Below, piece by piece: positions 33,760-40,203 of a stretch of DNA of 64,000 nucleotides. How positions within the stretch are numbered: the first letter of the stretch is position 1; every line of letters starts with the position of its first letter. The stretch is from assembly GCA_003385635.1 (NCBI GenBank), contig QQUY01000001.1, positions 1,899,001-1,963,000 on the forward strand. The letters are read 5' to 3'. The DNA comes from Acidobacteriota bacterium. Its GTDB lineage: Bacteria; Acidobacteriota; Blastocatellia; Pyrinomonadales; Pyrinomonadaceae. The notes beneath the pieces are model-generated. The model did no database searches, was not told where the DNA came from, and was given only the letters and a program-made list of their open reading frames with translations. The position numbers and the translations under genes are program-made.

Positions 33760-35259
33760 ATGTTCAAAGCACTACCGATTTTCCAGAAGCAAACTGCTCT
33801 CATACTTGTGTTGATCCTTTGCGGCTTACTTACGGGCTGTGGAACAGGCTGGCTGTCTTTTTCATCAGACGCCCCTAAACCGGCTGAGGGGCCTGAGACT
33901 CCTCCCGAACCGGTCGTAGTGGACGGGGTCCGTACCTCGTACGCCGACGTGGTTTCAAAAACGACTCCCGCAGTTGTTCAGATCACCGCCATAAACAGAG
34001 GCGGAGAAGCGGAGAGCTCAGCAAGCACACCTTTTGAAGATCTTTTTCCTGATCCTGAAGGAAGGAGATCTCCTCAGCAAAGACCCTCCCGCGGGCTTGG
34101 CTCTGGCGTCATCGTTAAGGATGACGGCACCATTCTAACCAACCACCACGTGATCGACGGAGCGGACAAGATCACGGTTGAAATGAATGACGGCCAGAGC
34201 TTTAATGCCGAGGTCGTCGGATCAGATCGTCTGAGTGACCTTGCTGTATTGAAAATCGAAGGCGAAGGCCTTCCGTTCATAACGCTCGGAGATTCCGACA
34301 AAGTCCGGATCGGTGACATCGTTCTTGCCATAGGAAATCCCCTCGGAATCGGGCAGACGGTAACGTCAGGAATCATCAGCGCAAAGAGCCGCAGGACGCA
34401 AGACGGTGACAACACCTCATTTCAGGACTTCCTGCAGACCGATGCACCCATCAACCAGGGGAATTCCGGCGGTGCGCTTGTTAACGTAAAGGGCGAGCTG
34501 ATAGGCATCAACTCTCAGATCCTTTCAAGATCAGGCGGAAACATCGGCATCGGCTTCGCTATTCCTTCGAACATGGCTAAATCCGTCATGGATCAGCTGA
34601 TCGAAAACGGCGAAGTGCGGCGCGGGATGCTCGGGATAAATATCCAGAACATTTCGTCCGATCTTGCAGAAGCTCTCGGTCTGGACTCGACCAGGGGCGT
34701 CGTGGTCTCCAACGTGCTTACTGGAAGTGCCGCTGAATCAGCGGGACTTAAGCGAGGCGATATTATCAAGAAGATCGCGGGTGAGGAGGTCGAGGACGAT
34801 AATTTCCTGAGAAACAAGGTCGCCGGCACACTTCCCGGCACGACCGTCAAACTGACGATCTTGCGGGACGGCAAAGAACAGCAGGTCGACGTGAGGCTCG
34901 GAGAATTCAAGACTGAGACGGCAGGCTCAGAAGAAAGAGGTGCCCAGGAACCAAGGACTGAGGAACCTAACGACGGCGGGAAACTTGGCATTTCACTTAG
35001 CCCGCTGACCCCTGAAGCCGCCGAGCGTTTGAACATACCGACAGAGGTTCGTGGACTTGTCATCACGGAGGTCGATCAAGGCGGACCGGCGGCGGAGAAA
35101 GGTCTTCGAAGGGGCGACGTCATTGTCGAGATCAACCGCGAACTGGTAGGTACACTTAGCGAGGCAAGGACAGCGATCGCCAAATCAGGAGACAGAGCGG
35201 TCCTGCTCCTTGTATCTAGGAGAGGTCAAACATTCTTTGTGTCTGTAAGACCCAATTAG
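33760..35259 (+). CDS. HtrA/DegP-type serine protease with two PDZ domains
   Basis: 499 aa, periplasmic quality-control protease. The N-terminus has a lipoprotein-like signal (LILVLILCGLLTGC), so it may be lipid-anchored. The trypsin-like domain carries the triad His in LTNHHVIDG, Asp in SDLAVLKI and Ser in NQGNSGGALVN. PDZ1 (about residues 295-375) begins with GMLGINIQNISSDLAEALGL. PDZ2 (about 405-495) follows a Glu-rich linker and begins GKLGISLSPLTPEAAERLNI. Length and order match DegQ/DegP-like proteins. A strong terminator follows, so it is probably monocistronic. Confidence 0.93.
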   Translation: MFKALPIFQKQTALILVLILCGLLTGCGTGWLSFSSDAPKPAEGPETPPEPVVVDGVRTSYADVVSKTTPAVVQITAINRGGEAESSASTPFEDLFPDPEGRRSPQQRPSRGLGSGVIVKDDGTILTNHHVIDGADKITVEMNDGQSFNAEVVGSDRLSDLAVLKIEGEGLPFITLGDSDKVRIGDIVLAIGNPLGIGQTVTSGIISAKSRRTQDGDNTSFQDFLQTDAPINQGNSGGALVNVKGELIGINSQILSRSGGNIGIGFAIPSNMAKSVMDQLIENGEVRRGMLGINIQNISSDLAEALGLDSTRGVVVSNVLTGSAAESAGLKRGDIIKKIAGEEVEDDNFLRNKVAGTLPGTTVKLTILRDGKEQQVDVRLGEFKTETAGSEERGAQEPRTEEPNDGGKLGISLSPLTPEAAERLNIPTEVRGLVITEVDQGGPAAEKGLRRGDVIVEINRELVGTLSEARTAIAKSGDRAVLLLVSRRGQTFFVSVRPN

Positions 35260-35284
35260 AGGACGGTAGACCGTTTGAAACAAG

Positions 35285-35314
35285 AAAAGGGCTGTCCGTT
35301 CGGACAGCCCTTTT
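35285..35314 (+). terminator. terminator of the HtrA-like gene
   Basis: AAAAGGGCTGTCCG-TT-CGGACAGCCCTTTT is a near-perfect hairpin ending in a T tract. Its A/T symmetry lets it act in both directions. Confidence 0.9.
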
Positions 35315-35374
35315 GTGTATCCAATGAATTCAGACTAAAAAAGAGACCCGCCAAAGGTCTCTCCTTAAGAGATT

Positions 35375-35448
35375 TCGGGACGGCGAGATTTGAACTCACG
35401 ACCTCTTCCACCCCAAGGAAGCACGCTACCAGACTGCGCTACGCCCCG
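35375..35448 (-). tRNA. tRNA-Pro (anticodon GGG)
   Basis: The reverse complement begins CGGGGCGTAGCGCAG and has the anticodon stem-loop CTTCCTTGGGGTGGAAG with GGG at 34-36. A T-arm GTTCAAAT follows, and the acceptor 3' strand CGTCCCG is followed by A. CCA is not encoded, unlike in the tRNA-Lys gene of this window, so it must be added by CCA-transferase. Confidence 0.92.
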
Positions 35449-35500
35449 ATATCAGGTAAAAGATTATTTGGCGCTTAAGCGTATGTCAAACGCCTCTGAA

Positions 35501-36022
35501 CTACTTCTCTTTTGCCTCCGACTCTTCGGTCTGGCGGTTCTTCAACATCTCACGAAGTTCGAGCAGTTGGGCGGCCAGAGACTTCAGCGCCTCGCGAGTC
35601 TCATCGTTCATTGCCACCCCGGCCTTTCCTTCCGTTTCGTCGTCGATCGAACCAATCTCCAAATCCTCAATATCAAGGTCTTCGTCGGACTCAGGTTTCT
35701 TGACCGGCTTGATGTATTCCTTGTCATCAGGCTCCGACTTAACGATCTTCAGCCTGCTTGCCTCCCTCATTTCCTTCTGCAGCCGTTTCTTCGCGCCGGC
35801 GATCGTGTATAGGTCTTCGTATAGCAACTCCTTGATGCGAAGAGCGATCTCGACATCGCGCCGTCGATAGGTCCTCTGCCCCGAACGATTCTTTTGAGGC
35901 GACAACATGGGGAACTCCGTTTCCCAGTATCTGAGTACGTGAGCCTGTACGTCCACGATGTCGCAAACTTCGCCGATTTTAAAGAAAATTTTCTCTGGAA
36001 TAGCCACTGAAGGTTGTCCCAT
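35501..36022 (-). CDS. MerR family transcriptional regulator
   Basis: 173 aa. The N-terminal winged helix-turn-helix matches Mer[70 protein letters not shown] variable acidic linker and a C-terminal helix ([20 protein letters not shown]) follow, likely for dimerisation. No metal-binding cysteines are present. This shorter MerR type is widespread as a single gene with unknown effector. AGAGGA precedes the ATG. It is divergent from thiL and followed by tRNA-Pro. Confidence 0.88.
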   Translation of the reverse strand: MGQPSVAIPEKIFFKIGEVCDIVDVQAHVLRYWETEFPMLSPQKNRSGQRTYRRRDVEIALRIKELLYEDLYTIAGAKKRLQKEMREASRLKIVKSEPDDKEYIKPVKKPESDEDLDIEDLEIGSIDDETEGKAGVAMNDETREALKSLAAQLLELREMLKNRQTEESEAKEK

Positions 36023-36109
36023 CTGTTCCTCTGCTATGTTAATGTGGAAAGGTATTTTTGCCGCCGTTATTCTATGAATTTAGTTGATTTATGTCAACGA
36101 CATATTCTG

Positions 36110-37084
36110 ATGGACGAATTCGATTTCATTGAAAAGTTAAAGCACCACTTTAACTTTGAAATTTTGGGTGATGATTGCGCCGTTCTACCGTTCGGGGAGA
36201 CTGACGACCTTTTGATAACGACCGATATTCTCGTCGAAGACATAGACTTTCGTTTTTCATGGTCTGGACCGAACCTTGTCGGTCACAAGGCTCTCGCCGT
36301 TTCCCTTTCCGATCTGGCGGCGATGGCAGGTGAACCGGTCTGGGCATTCTTTTCAGTTGCAGTGCCAGAACTCCTGTGGAATGAACAGTTTATGACCTCG
36401 TTCTACGAAGGCATCAATACGCTTGCCGAAGAGTTCAGCGTTTCGATCGCAGGAGGCGACATGTCTGGTTCGAAAGACAAGTTTCTTGTCGATTGCATCG
36501 TGGCCGGGCGGTGTCCAAGGGGAACTGCGGTCTTGAGAAGCGGAGCAAGACCAGGGGACCTGATCTTTGTCTCAGGAACATTGGGTGGAGCTCAAGCGGG
36601 ACTCAGATTTCTCGAGAACGGCGTTCGGCAAGAGGGGGCCGTTGACGGTCCAGTTCGGCGGCTGATCAAGAAGCAGCTTCAGCCAAGACCTGAGGTTACA
36701 TTCAGTAAACATTTGGGAACAGGCGGGTTGGCGACTTCACTGATAGATATTAGTGATGGACTTTCGTCAGATCTTTTACGCCTGTGCAGGGCTTCTAAAA
36801 CCGGGGCAGTGATCGAAGCTTCCGGCATCCCCCTCGATCCCGATCTGGATGCCGTTCCTCCCGAGATGCTTCGAACCGGCGAGACCGTTCTGGACCTAGC
36901 CCTGCACGGTGGGGAGGACTTTCGTTTGCTGTTTACGGTAAGTCCGGAAGACCGCAGAAGCGTCGAGGCGATTGGCGGCATCGAAATCGGCAGAATGGTA
37001 AATGATGAAGAAACGTATGAGATCGTGAAAAGCGGCGATGTCGAGAAGCTTGAGGCCCGGGGGTTCGACCATTTCAGGGAATAG
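36110..37084 (+). CDS. thiL: thiamine-monophosphate kinase
   Basis: 324 aa from the ATG at 36110 (MDEFDFIEKLKHHF); the track start lies inside the MerR gene. It phosphorylates thiamine monophosphate to the diphosphate cofactor. Motifs of the PurM/ThiL fold are GDDCAVLPF, LLITTDILVEDIDFRF, VGHKALAVSLSDLAAMAGEP, SIAGGDMSGS, and in the C-terminal half SLIDISDGLSSDLLRLCRASKTGAVIEASGIPL and LHGGEDFRLLFTV. All the metal- and ATP-binding aspartates seem present. No strong ribosome-binding site is seen, and an in-frame ATG at 36074 is an alternative. No other thiamine genes are nearby. Confidence 0.95.
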   Translation: MDEFDFIEKLKHHFNFEILGDDCAVLPFGETDDLLITTDILVEDIDFRFSWSGPNLVGHKALAVSLSDLAAMAGEPVWAFFSVAVPELLWNEQFMTSFYEGINTLAEEFSVSIAGGDMSGSKDKFLVDCIVAGRCPRGTAVLRSGARPGDLIFVSGTLGGAQAGLRFLENGVRQEGAVDGPVRRLIKKQLQPRPEVTFSKHLGTGGLATSLIDISDGLSSDLLRLCRASKTGAVIEASGIPLDPDLDAVPPEMLRTGETVLDLALHGGEDFRLLFTVSPEDRRSVEAIGGIEIGRMVNDEETYEIVKSGDVEKLEARGFDHFRE

Positions 37085-37242
37085 GGGCTGTAAACTTACT
37101 GTCTCTATCGGTTTACATTCATTTCAAATGCATTTGGAATAGAAATTCGTTAATATGGTGGTGTTGGGTCAGTCGTATCCAAGATATTGTGATAGAGGAA
37201 ACCGCCCGGTTCCTTTGTCACGCTGAATCGGAGGTAGTCGAT

Positions 37243-37800
37243 TTGATTACGGGTAGGGTTTTACTTCTTAACTTCTCATACGAACCGCTTGGAACCATCG
37301 GGGTTGCGAGGGCGATCTGTATGCAGGTTTGCGGAAAGTTGTTTGTCGAAGAGTTTGATGGAGACAATGTCCTTCGCTCGCCGAGCGTGGAGTTCAAGGT
37401 CCCGTCGGTTGTACGCCTGCGCGAATATGTCCACGTTCGCCGACGCAGACGCGAGAACACGATGAAACGAGCGCGAATCTACATTCGCGACCGGTACAGG
37501 TGCCAGTATTGCGGGGATCACAAGCACGCCAAGGACCTGACCCTGGATCATATACTCCCAAAAGCCCAGGGTGGAACAACGACGCCCCAGAATCTGGCCA
37601 CCGCTTGTGTCCGGTGCAACCAGCGGAAGGGTAACCGCACGCCGGAGCAGGCGCGAATGCCGCTGCTGACGTCGCAGAAGCTTTTGAGGCTTGGCCTTGA
37701 CCACGTACTGCTGTGCCACTACGCGGAATCGCGACCCGAGTGGAAGAAGTACTTGTTCATGGCCGATTTCTCAGAAGATGAAAGGTTAAAGGCGGCCTAG
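37243..37800 (+). CDS. HNH endonuclease
   Basis: 185 aa. I place the start at TTG 37243 (reading ITGRVLLLNFSYEPLG), because CGGAGGT lies exactly 7 nt upstream. The track's GTG at 37189 has no such site. The N-terminal part resembles the GRVLLLNxSYEPL family. The HNH core is complete: CQYCGDHKHAKDLTLDHILPKAQGGTTTPQNLATACVRCNQRKGNRTP, with two zinc CxxC pairs, the DH pair and the Asn. Single-gene members like this are found in many genomes without an adjacent methylase, and their target is unknown. A terminator follows. Confidence 0.88.
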   Translation: MITGRVLLLNFSYEPLGTIGVARAICMQVCGKLFVEEFDGDNVLRSPSVEFKVPSVVRLREYVHVRRRRRENTMKRARIYIRDRYRCQYCGDHKHAKDLTLDHILPKAQGGTTTPQNLATACVRCNQRKGNRTPEQARMPLLTSQKLLRLGLDHVLLCHYAESRPEWKKYLFMADFSEDERLKAA

Positions 37801-37846
37801 AAAGTTGAATCGGCCGCATTTGCGGTCTATAATTCGTTTTTCATCG

Positions 37847-37877
37847 GCGGACCGCGGTCACTGCGGTCCGCTTTTTT
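37847..37877 (+). terminator. terminator of the HNH gene
   Basis: GCGGACCGC and GCGGTCCGC form a perfect 9-bp stem with a 7-nt loop, followed by TTTTTT. Confidence 0.9.
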
Positions 37878-37896
37878 ATGTTTATGGAGACGATAG

Positions 37897-38346
37897 ATGG
37901 AATATGAAAGCGAGAGTGAGTTGAATGCGGTTCTAGAATCATTTGAGAACTGCACCGTCTCGCGTGGCGATTGGGGACATCCTGAGCACCTGATAGTCGC
38001 TTACTTCTATTGTATAGAAGGTGACGAGGCCATCGCCTACTGGAGGATGAAGTCCGGAATTCTCAACCTTCTGGACGCATTTGGGATCGACAAGTCAAAG
38101 GAAATGCCGTTTCACGAGACCCTCACGCAATTTTGGATCAAGGTGGTTTTCGAATTTATAAAGGAAAGAGGCCGAAATGAGGTCCTTGCGGACTGCAGGG
38201 AATTGATCAGGACCTTTTCGAAGGACTATCCGCTGGAGTTCTATTCTCGCGAACTACTGTTCTCGGACAAAGCAAGGGAGCGATTCCTCCCGCCAGAGAA
38301 ACCGCTCCCTTGGTCCACCCTGCCCGTGGATGTTCCCTACTCGTAA
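37897..38346 (+). CDS. conserved-looking hypothetical protein
   Basis: 149 aa, cytosolic, with no signal peptide. Helical and rich in aromatic and acidic residues, with WGHPEHLIVAYFYCIEGDEAIAYWRMKSGILNLLDAFGI and FHETLTQFWIKVVFEF as its likely conserved core. The HxxHL and FHETLT pieces could hold a metal, but no known family comes to mind. TGGAGA precedes the ATG. It lies just after the HNH terminator and overlaps the 3' end of the CHAP gene by 10 nt in convergent orientation. Confidence 0.65.
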   Translation: MEYESESELNAVLESFENCTVSRGDWGHPEHLIVAYFYCIEGDEAIAYWRMKSGILNLLDAFGIDKSKEMPFHETLTQFWIKVVFEFIKERGRNEVLADCRELIRTFSKDYPLEFYSRELLFSDKARERFLPPEKPLPWSTLPVDVPYS

Positions 38347-38858
38347 CATGCTCCGAACATCCCTGCTTCCGTGACCCTTATCAGGACGTCCATTTCCAAA
38401 ATGTTCCGATATTGCTTCTTTACGCTTTTGCCCTTCCCCATTGAGGACTGGTTTCCATCGATCGTGTTTACAAAAGTCCCGTCAGACTGAGATACGACCA
38501 TGCCAATGTGCCCGTAGTTCATAACGTAGATGTCGCCGGGAAGACAGGGGCTTGTGTTCACAACGAAGTCGGGGTTCTTCTTCGCCCAACGCCTCAACTT
38601 AGGGCCGCTCCAAAGCGGCCCGGCGCTGAAAGGAAGCGGAAAACCGAACTTCTTTGCTGCTTCCGAATAGCAATAGTAGATAAAAAACCCGCACCATCCA
38701 TGGTTCTTGGTCAATGGCGAATGGGCACGTTTCTTGTAGATATCGATCTCGGGTCCACGGTTCTGCGCCCCAACTTCTTTGACCCCTTTTGCTTCTTCCG
38801 CGAGGGCAATGTTCACTGCATCCTGTCTGAGTAGTTCGTATCGGTCCAATACTGACAT
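38337..38858 (-). CDS. CHAP-like cysteine amidase/peptidase
   Basis: 173 aa from the ATG at 38858 (AGAGGTG upstream). The CHAP/NlpC-like core has a catalytic Cys in HGWCGFFIYYCYSEA at about residue 54, a GDIYVMNYGHIGMVVS strand with the catalytic His, and a following polar NTIDGN strand. These enzymes cleave peptidoglycan stem peptides or bridges. No signal peptide is seen, so export would need a lysis, phage-like or dedicated route. It lies 148 bp downstream of a peptidoglycan-binding-like gene on the same strand, and the two look like a functional pair. Confidence 0.72.
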   Translation of the reverse strand: MSVLDRYELLRQDAVNIALAEEAKGVKEVGAQNRGPEIDIYKKRAHSPLTKNHGWCGFFIYYCYSEAAKKFGFPLPFSAGPLWSGPKLRRWAKKNPDFVVNTSPCLPGDIYVMNYGHIGMVVSQSDGTFVNTIDGNQSSMGKGKSVKKQYRNILEMDVLIRVTEAGMFGACYE

Positions 38859-39006
38859 AAGCACCTCTTTCTGACTGTTTGTATCTTCTGACGATTGCTG
38901 AGCAGTTTTTGCGGTTAGGTGACGTACTTTTTTAGAATCCATGGCTTCTGCGGGCAGTCACACCTCCCCGGCGAAGTGAAGACCATAGGATCCCGAGCCG
39001 CGCAAC

Positions 39007-39471
39007 TCACATCAGGTTCGGCAAAGGCCTCCCAAAATACTCCCGCAACTCCCCCGGGAGCTTTGGATCACGCCTCAGGTCATCGAAGAATTGCGGCCGT
39101 TGGATAAAGTAATACCAGTTGAGATAGTAGATGGTGTAGACGTACTTGTGGCTCGGTGTGTACATCCGCTTCCCGTTCGCCGGTGTGATCATTCCATCGA
39201 CCACCGCTCCTTCCGTGTACTTTTGAAATGACTTGACGGCTCCCCACGTCTTGCCTCCAAACAGACCGTCTTCTTCGAGTCGCTTTGGAGCTCGTTTCCA
39301 ATCTTCGCCCAGATCATCAATTGCCGAGTTTATGAAGAACTGAACGAGCCGGACATCCTCTCGCATGTTCTTGCACCCGTACCCGACATTCGTGGAGACC
39401 GTGAAGATGTGATTTGAGCCTGTGAACACCTGCTTCAGATAGTGGTGCTGTATCGTTTCTTTATGTGCCAT
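39007..39471 (-). CDS. peptidoglycan-binding-like protein with phage T7-like ribosome-binding site
   Basis: 154 aa. The central part, NMREDVRLVQFFINSAID...RLEEDGLFGGKTWGAVKSFQKY, has the peptidoglycan-binding pattern of two helices around a DGxFGxxTxxAVxxFQ motif. The C-terminus is Tyr- and Pro-rich (YTIYYLNWYYFIQRPQFFDDL). No signal peptide is visible. The leader and first codons match the 20-nt GAAGGAGATATACATATGGC known from phage T7 gene 10, one of the strongest translation starts known. With the CHAP gene downstream it may form a two-part cell-wall-lytic or effector system. It diverges from the ECF sigma gene. Confidence 0.7.
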   Translation of the reverse strand: MAHKETIQHHYLKQVFTGSNHIFTVSTNVGYGCKNMREDVRLVQFFINSAIDDLGEDWKRAPKRLEEDGLFGGKTWGAVKSFQKYTEGAVVDGMITPANGKRMYTPSHKYVYTIYYLNWYYFIQRPQFFDDLRRDPKLPGELREYFGRPLPNLM

Positions 39472-39633
39472 ATGTATATCTCCTTCCGACGCGGGAGTAT
39501 GATTTGGATGATCCCGCCCGTTTCAGCACCAAATGCGCTTTTGCGGCGCAAAAACTATCATCCACAGCAAATACTTTCTTCGAAAAAATCTTCTGTGCTA
39601 GATTAAGGTGTTCATTTTCAAGGCACTTACCCG

Positions 39634-40203
39634 ATGGTCCAGCCTAACGATCAGGACGTTACCCAGCTGCTCCAAAAGTGGAGCAAAGGCGATGAAAGCG
39701 CACTTGAAGAGCTTGCGCCGATCGTCCACAGCGAACTGCACAGGATCGCCCGTAGATACATGGCTAGGGAGCGAGGAGGCCACACCCTGCAGACGACCGC
39801 GCTTGTAAACGAGGCATTTGTCAGGCTGATCGACTGGAAGAACGCGAAGTGGAACAGCCGGGCGCATTTTTTCGGTGTCGCGGCAGGGATGATGCGACGC
39901 ATTCTCGTCGACTTTGCGCGCAAGAGACCGAAGAAGGACGGGACCGCACTTCTGAGAGTTTCGATCGACAAGGCCGAAAGGGCAGGAGTCGGGAGCGATC
40001 CCGAGATCCTTGCGCTTGATGACGCGCTCAGATCTCTTGGCGAATTTGACACGAGAAAGGCGAGGATCGTCGAACTCAGGTTCTTCGGAGGTCTGACTGT
40101 CGACGAAACAGCCGAAGTGCTTTCAGTCGCTCCCATCACTGTCATGCGCGAATGGAAGAAAGCCAAGGCCTGGTTATACCTCGAACTAAACCGTGAGGAC
40201 TGA
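39634..40203 (+). CDS. ECF-type RNA polymerase sigma factor
   Basis: 189 aa. Region 2 is VHSELHRIARRYMARERGGHTLQTTALVNEAFVRLID...FFGVAAGMMRRILVDFARKRPKKDG. Region 4 is LDDALRSLGEFDTRKARIVELRFFGGLTVDETAEVLSVAPITVMREWKKAKAWLYLEL. This fits the ECF_sub group common in Acidobacteria and Planctomycetes, where the sigma gene is paired with a Ser/Thr kinase instead of a classical anti-sigma factor. The TGA stop shares a base with the kinase ATG (TGATG), so translation is coupled. Confidence 0.92.
   Translation: MVQPNDQDVTQLLQKWSKGDESALEELAPIVHSELHRIARRYMARERGGHTLQTTALVNEAFVRLIDWKNAKWNSRAHFFGVAAGMMRRILVDFARKRPKKDGTALLRVSIDKAERAGVGSDPEILALDDALRSLGEFDTRKARIVELRFFGGLTVDETAEVLSVAPITVMREWKKAKAWLYLELNRED

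Noticed and set aside
39007-39471. Cloning-vector contamination because of the T7-type ribosome-binding site
   Set aside because: Only 20 nt match. No T7 promoter, tag or other vector sequence is adjacent, and the surrounding genes fit the genome.
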